Program-made: the position numbers and the translations under genes
In this document: piece after piece, positions 5,452 to 6,303 of the stretch
Numbering within the stretch: the stretch's first letter is position 1
Layout: each line of letters begins with the position of its first letter
The notes under the pieces: generated by a model
What the model was told of the DNA's origin: nothing
The model's database searches: none
What the model saw: only the letters and a program-made list of their open reading frames with translations
Assembly: GCA_002712135.1 (NCBI GenBank)
Contig: PASO01000053.1
Span: forward strand, 25,401 to 31,703
From: Gammaproteobacteria bacterium
Lineage (GTDB): Bacteria; Pseudomonadota; Gammaproteobacteria; Pseudomonadales; Azotimanducaceae
Direction of reading: 5' to 3'
Length of the DNA: 6,303 bases

Positions 5452-5863
5452 AATGATTTCCGGATTAATAGACAACGAGTTGAATGCAGAAGAGGTAAAC
5501 ACAGTGAATCAACATCTTAGTCGGTGCACAGAATGTCGTGCAGAATACGATTTCCTTATAGAAAACACGGAGCAGCTAAACTCTTTATCTTTCAGAGAGC
5601 CCCAGGACGTCGTGATGCAAAACTTCTGGCGACTTCCGTTTAGCCGCTTTGCACGCAATGCCGGTCTGGTGCTAGTGGTTATAGGATATCTCTTTCTGGT
5701 AGCGTACGGTTTTACTACGTTCTTTTTAGATCCCGAAGGAGGTTTGGTGGGAAAGATTGCGCTAGCCACATTCATTATCGGCGGACTAATCGTTTTCGGA
5801 ATTGCACTCATAGAGCGCTTGACCACCTACAAAACAGATCCATATAAGGAGATCGACAGATGA
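5429..5863 (+). CDS. Zinc-finger (ZAS/zf-HC2) transmembrane anti-sigma factor
   Basis: This is the likely cognate anti-sigma factor that holds the upstream ECF sigma at the inner membrane. Its 144 residues begin with a cytoplasmic anti-sigma domain: CEHYREMISGLIDNELNAEE (3-22), then HLSRCTECRAEY (29-40). His29, Cys33 and Cys36 form the H-x3-C-x2-C zinc motif; His5 or Cys3 would be the fourth ligand, at the spacing seen in ChrR and RsrA. A linker follows, then two membrane segments at about 76-98 and 108-127 joined by a short acidic loop (FFLDPEGG), and a cytoplasmic tail ending in KTDPYKEIDR. There is almost no periplasmic domain, so sensing by regulated proteolysis of a large external domain looks unlikely; a membrane or redox/zinc signal is possible (inference). 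It overlaps sigma by 23 bp and YbjQ by ATGA. Confidence 0.9.
   Translation: MDCEHYREMISGLIDNELNAEEVNTVNQHLSRCTECRAEYDFLIENTEQLNSLSFREPQDVVMQNFWRLPFSRFARNAGLVLVVIGYLFLVAYGFTTFFLDPEGGLVGKIALATFIIGGLIVFGIALIERLTTYKTDPYKEIDR
5846..5851 (+). promoter_or_regulatory. Ribosome binding site of the ybjQ-like gene
   Basis: AAGGAG stands 8 nt before ATG 5860, inside the last codons of the anti-sigma gene. It confirms the start at the ATGA overlap. Confidence 0.75.
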
Positions 5864-6180
5864 TCATTAGCACCACAGAGACTATTCAAGGCAGGGAAAT
5901 CCAAAAGACTATCGGTCTTGTTCGCGGCAACACCATCAGAGCTAGACATGTTGGTAGGGACATCATGGCAGCGATACGCACACTTGTCGGTGGAGAAATT
6001 TCGGAGTACACCAAGCTGATGGCGGAAGCTCGCGAACAAGCTTTAGACAGACTCGAAGCAGAAGCGACTCGATTGGGTGCAAATGCCGTAGTGGGTGTCC
6101 GTTTCAGTACGTCAGTGGTTTTAGGTGGGGCTGCAGAGTTACTTGCCTATGGTACCGGCGTTGTGATCTCAGACGACTAG
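5860..6180 (+). CDS. YbjQ/UPF0145 family protein
   Basis: This is a small soluble protein of the YbjQ (UPF0145, YbjQ_1) family. Databases often describe the family as putative heavy-metal-binding, but no biochemical function is established to my knowledge. The 106 residues match E. coli YbjQ (107). Family features are the ISTTETIQGREI start (3-14), a short strand with GLVRGNTI (19-26), RDIMAAIRTLVGGEISEYTK (33-52), the helix AREQALDRLEAEATRLGANA (57-76) and VVGVRFSTS (77-85). There is no signal peptide, membrane segment, cysteine or clear metal site; the only His is His30. It is the third gene of the sigma operon, joined to the anti-sigma gene by an ATGA overlap and its own AAGGAG site, so it is probably made in fixed proportion with the regulator pair. 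It could be a modulator of the pair or simply a co-regulated product; the sequence does not decide. Confidence 0.88.
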   Translation: MIISTTETIQGREIQKTIGLVRGNTIRARHVGRDIMAAIRTLVGGEISEYTKLMAEAREQALDRLEAEATRLGANAVVGVRFSTSVVLGGAAELLAYGTGVVISDD

Positions 6181-6303
6181 GAATACCTAATCGTAACTCT
6201 GTCTGCGATGGTTTTATAAGGCCCCTCTGCATGGAGGTGGGAATGTATCGTCGGCTGTTCAGTTGAAGCGGGACGATCCAAAATTCGTAGATAGGCTGAA
6301 GTC

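Noticed and set aside
5509..6039. Minus-strand ORFs opposite the anti-sigma and ybjQ-like genes
   Set aside because: The plus-strand genes are recognised, overlap in operon fashion and have ribosome sites; the antisense products resemble nothing.
6219..6242. Terminator after the ybjQ-like gene (CCCCTC...GAGGTGGG)
   Set aside because: The stem is only 4 bp before a bulge and no T tract follows on the plus strand.
6177..6302. C-terminal end of a convergent minus-strand gene with stop overlapping the ybjQ stop
   Set aside because: The frame is open for about 41 codons, but a second minus-strand frame is also open there, the peptide resembles no family I know, and the length is within chance.

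Overview
The window reads as chromosomal DNA of a gammaproteobacterium of moderate GC content. Two things support this: the homodimeric type of pyruvate dehydrogenase E1 (AceE), and the nadC / ampD-ampE / aceE neighbourhood known from Escherichia coli and Pseudomonas. The protein sequences do not let me name a genus, and the lineage may be uncultured.

Layout. From 1 to about 2997 everything lies on the minus strand and is transcribed leftward as a compact block: ampD (peptidoglycan recycling amidase), ampE (CobD/CbiB-like membrane protein), a BtuF-type cobalamin-binding protein, then aceE, which runs off the left edge. ampE and btuF are separated by one base, and btuF and aceE overlap in an ATGA. 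From 3090 the plus strand carries a small membrane-anchored retropepsin-like protease followed closely by nadC (NAD biosynthesis). The 92-bp gap between the two blocks holds the divergent promoters and a cluster of ACAG/CTGT half-sites.

Region 4439-4896 has no intact gene. It holds what I read as a decayed TfpX/TfpZ-type pilin accessory gene, broken by a frameshift and an in-frame stop. After it come a minus-strand terminator-like hairpin, a second perfect hairpin and a marginal 48-codon ORF.

From 4897 to 6180 there is a three-gene operon: ECF sigma factor, zinc-finger (ZAS-type) anti-sigma factor with two membrane segments, and a YbjQ/UPF0145 protein. The genes overlap by 23 bp and then by an ATGA, so they are very probably co-translated as one regulatory unit. 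The signal it senses and the role of YbjQ are unknown. The last 123 bases contain no gene I can support.

The points most worth attention are the ECF-antisigma-YbjQ cassette, the tight coupling of a CobD-like AmpE with a cobalamin-binding protein, and the pilin-accessory relic beside nadC. I see no CRISPR array, insertion sequence, tRNA or rRNA.
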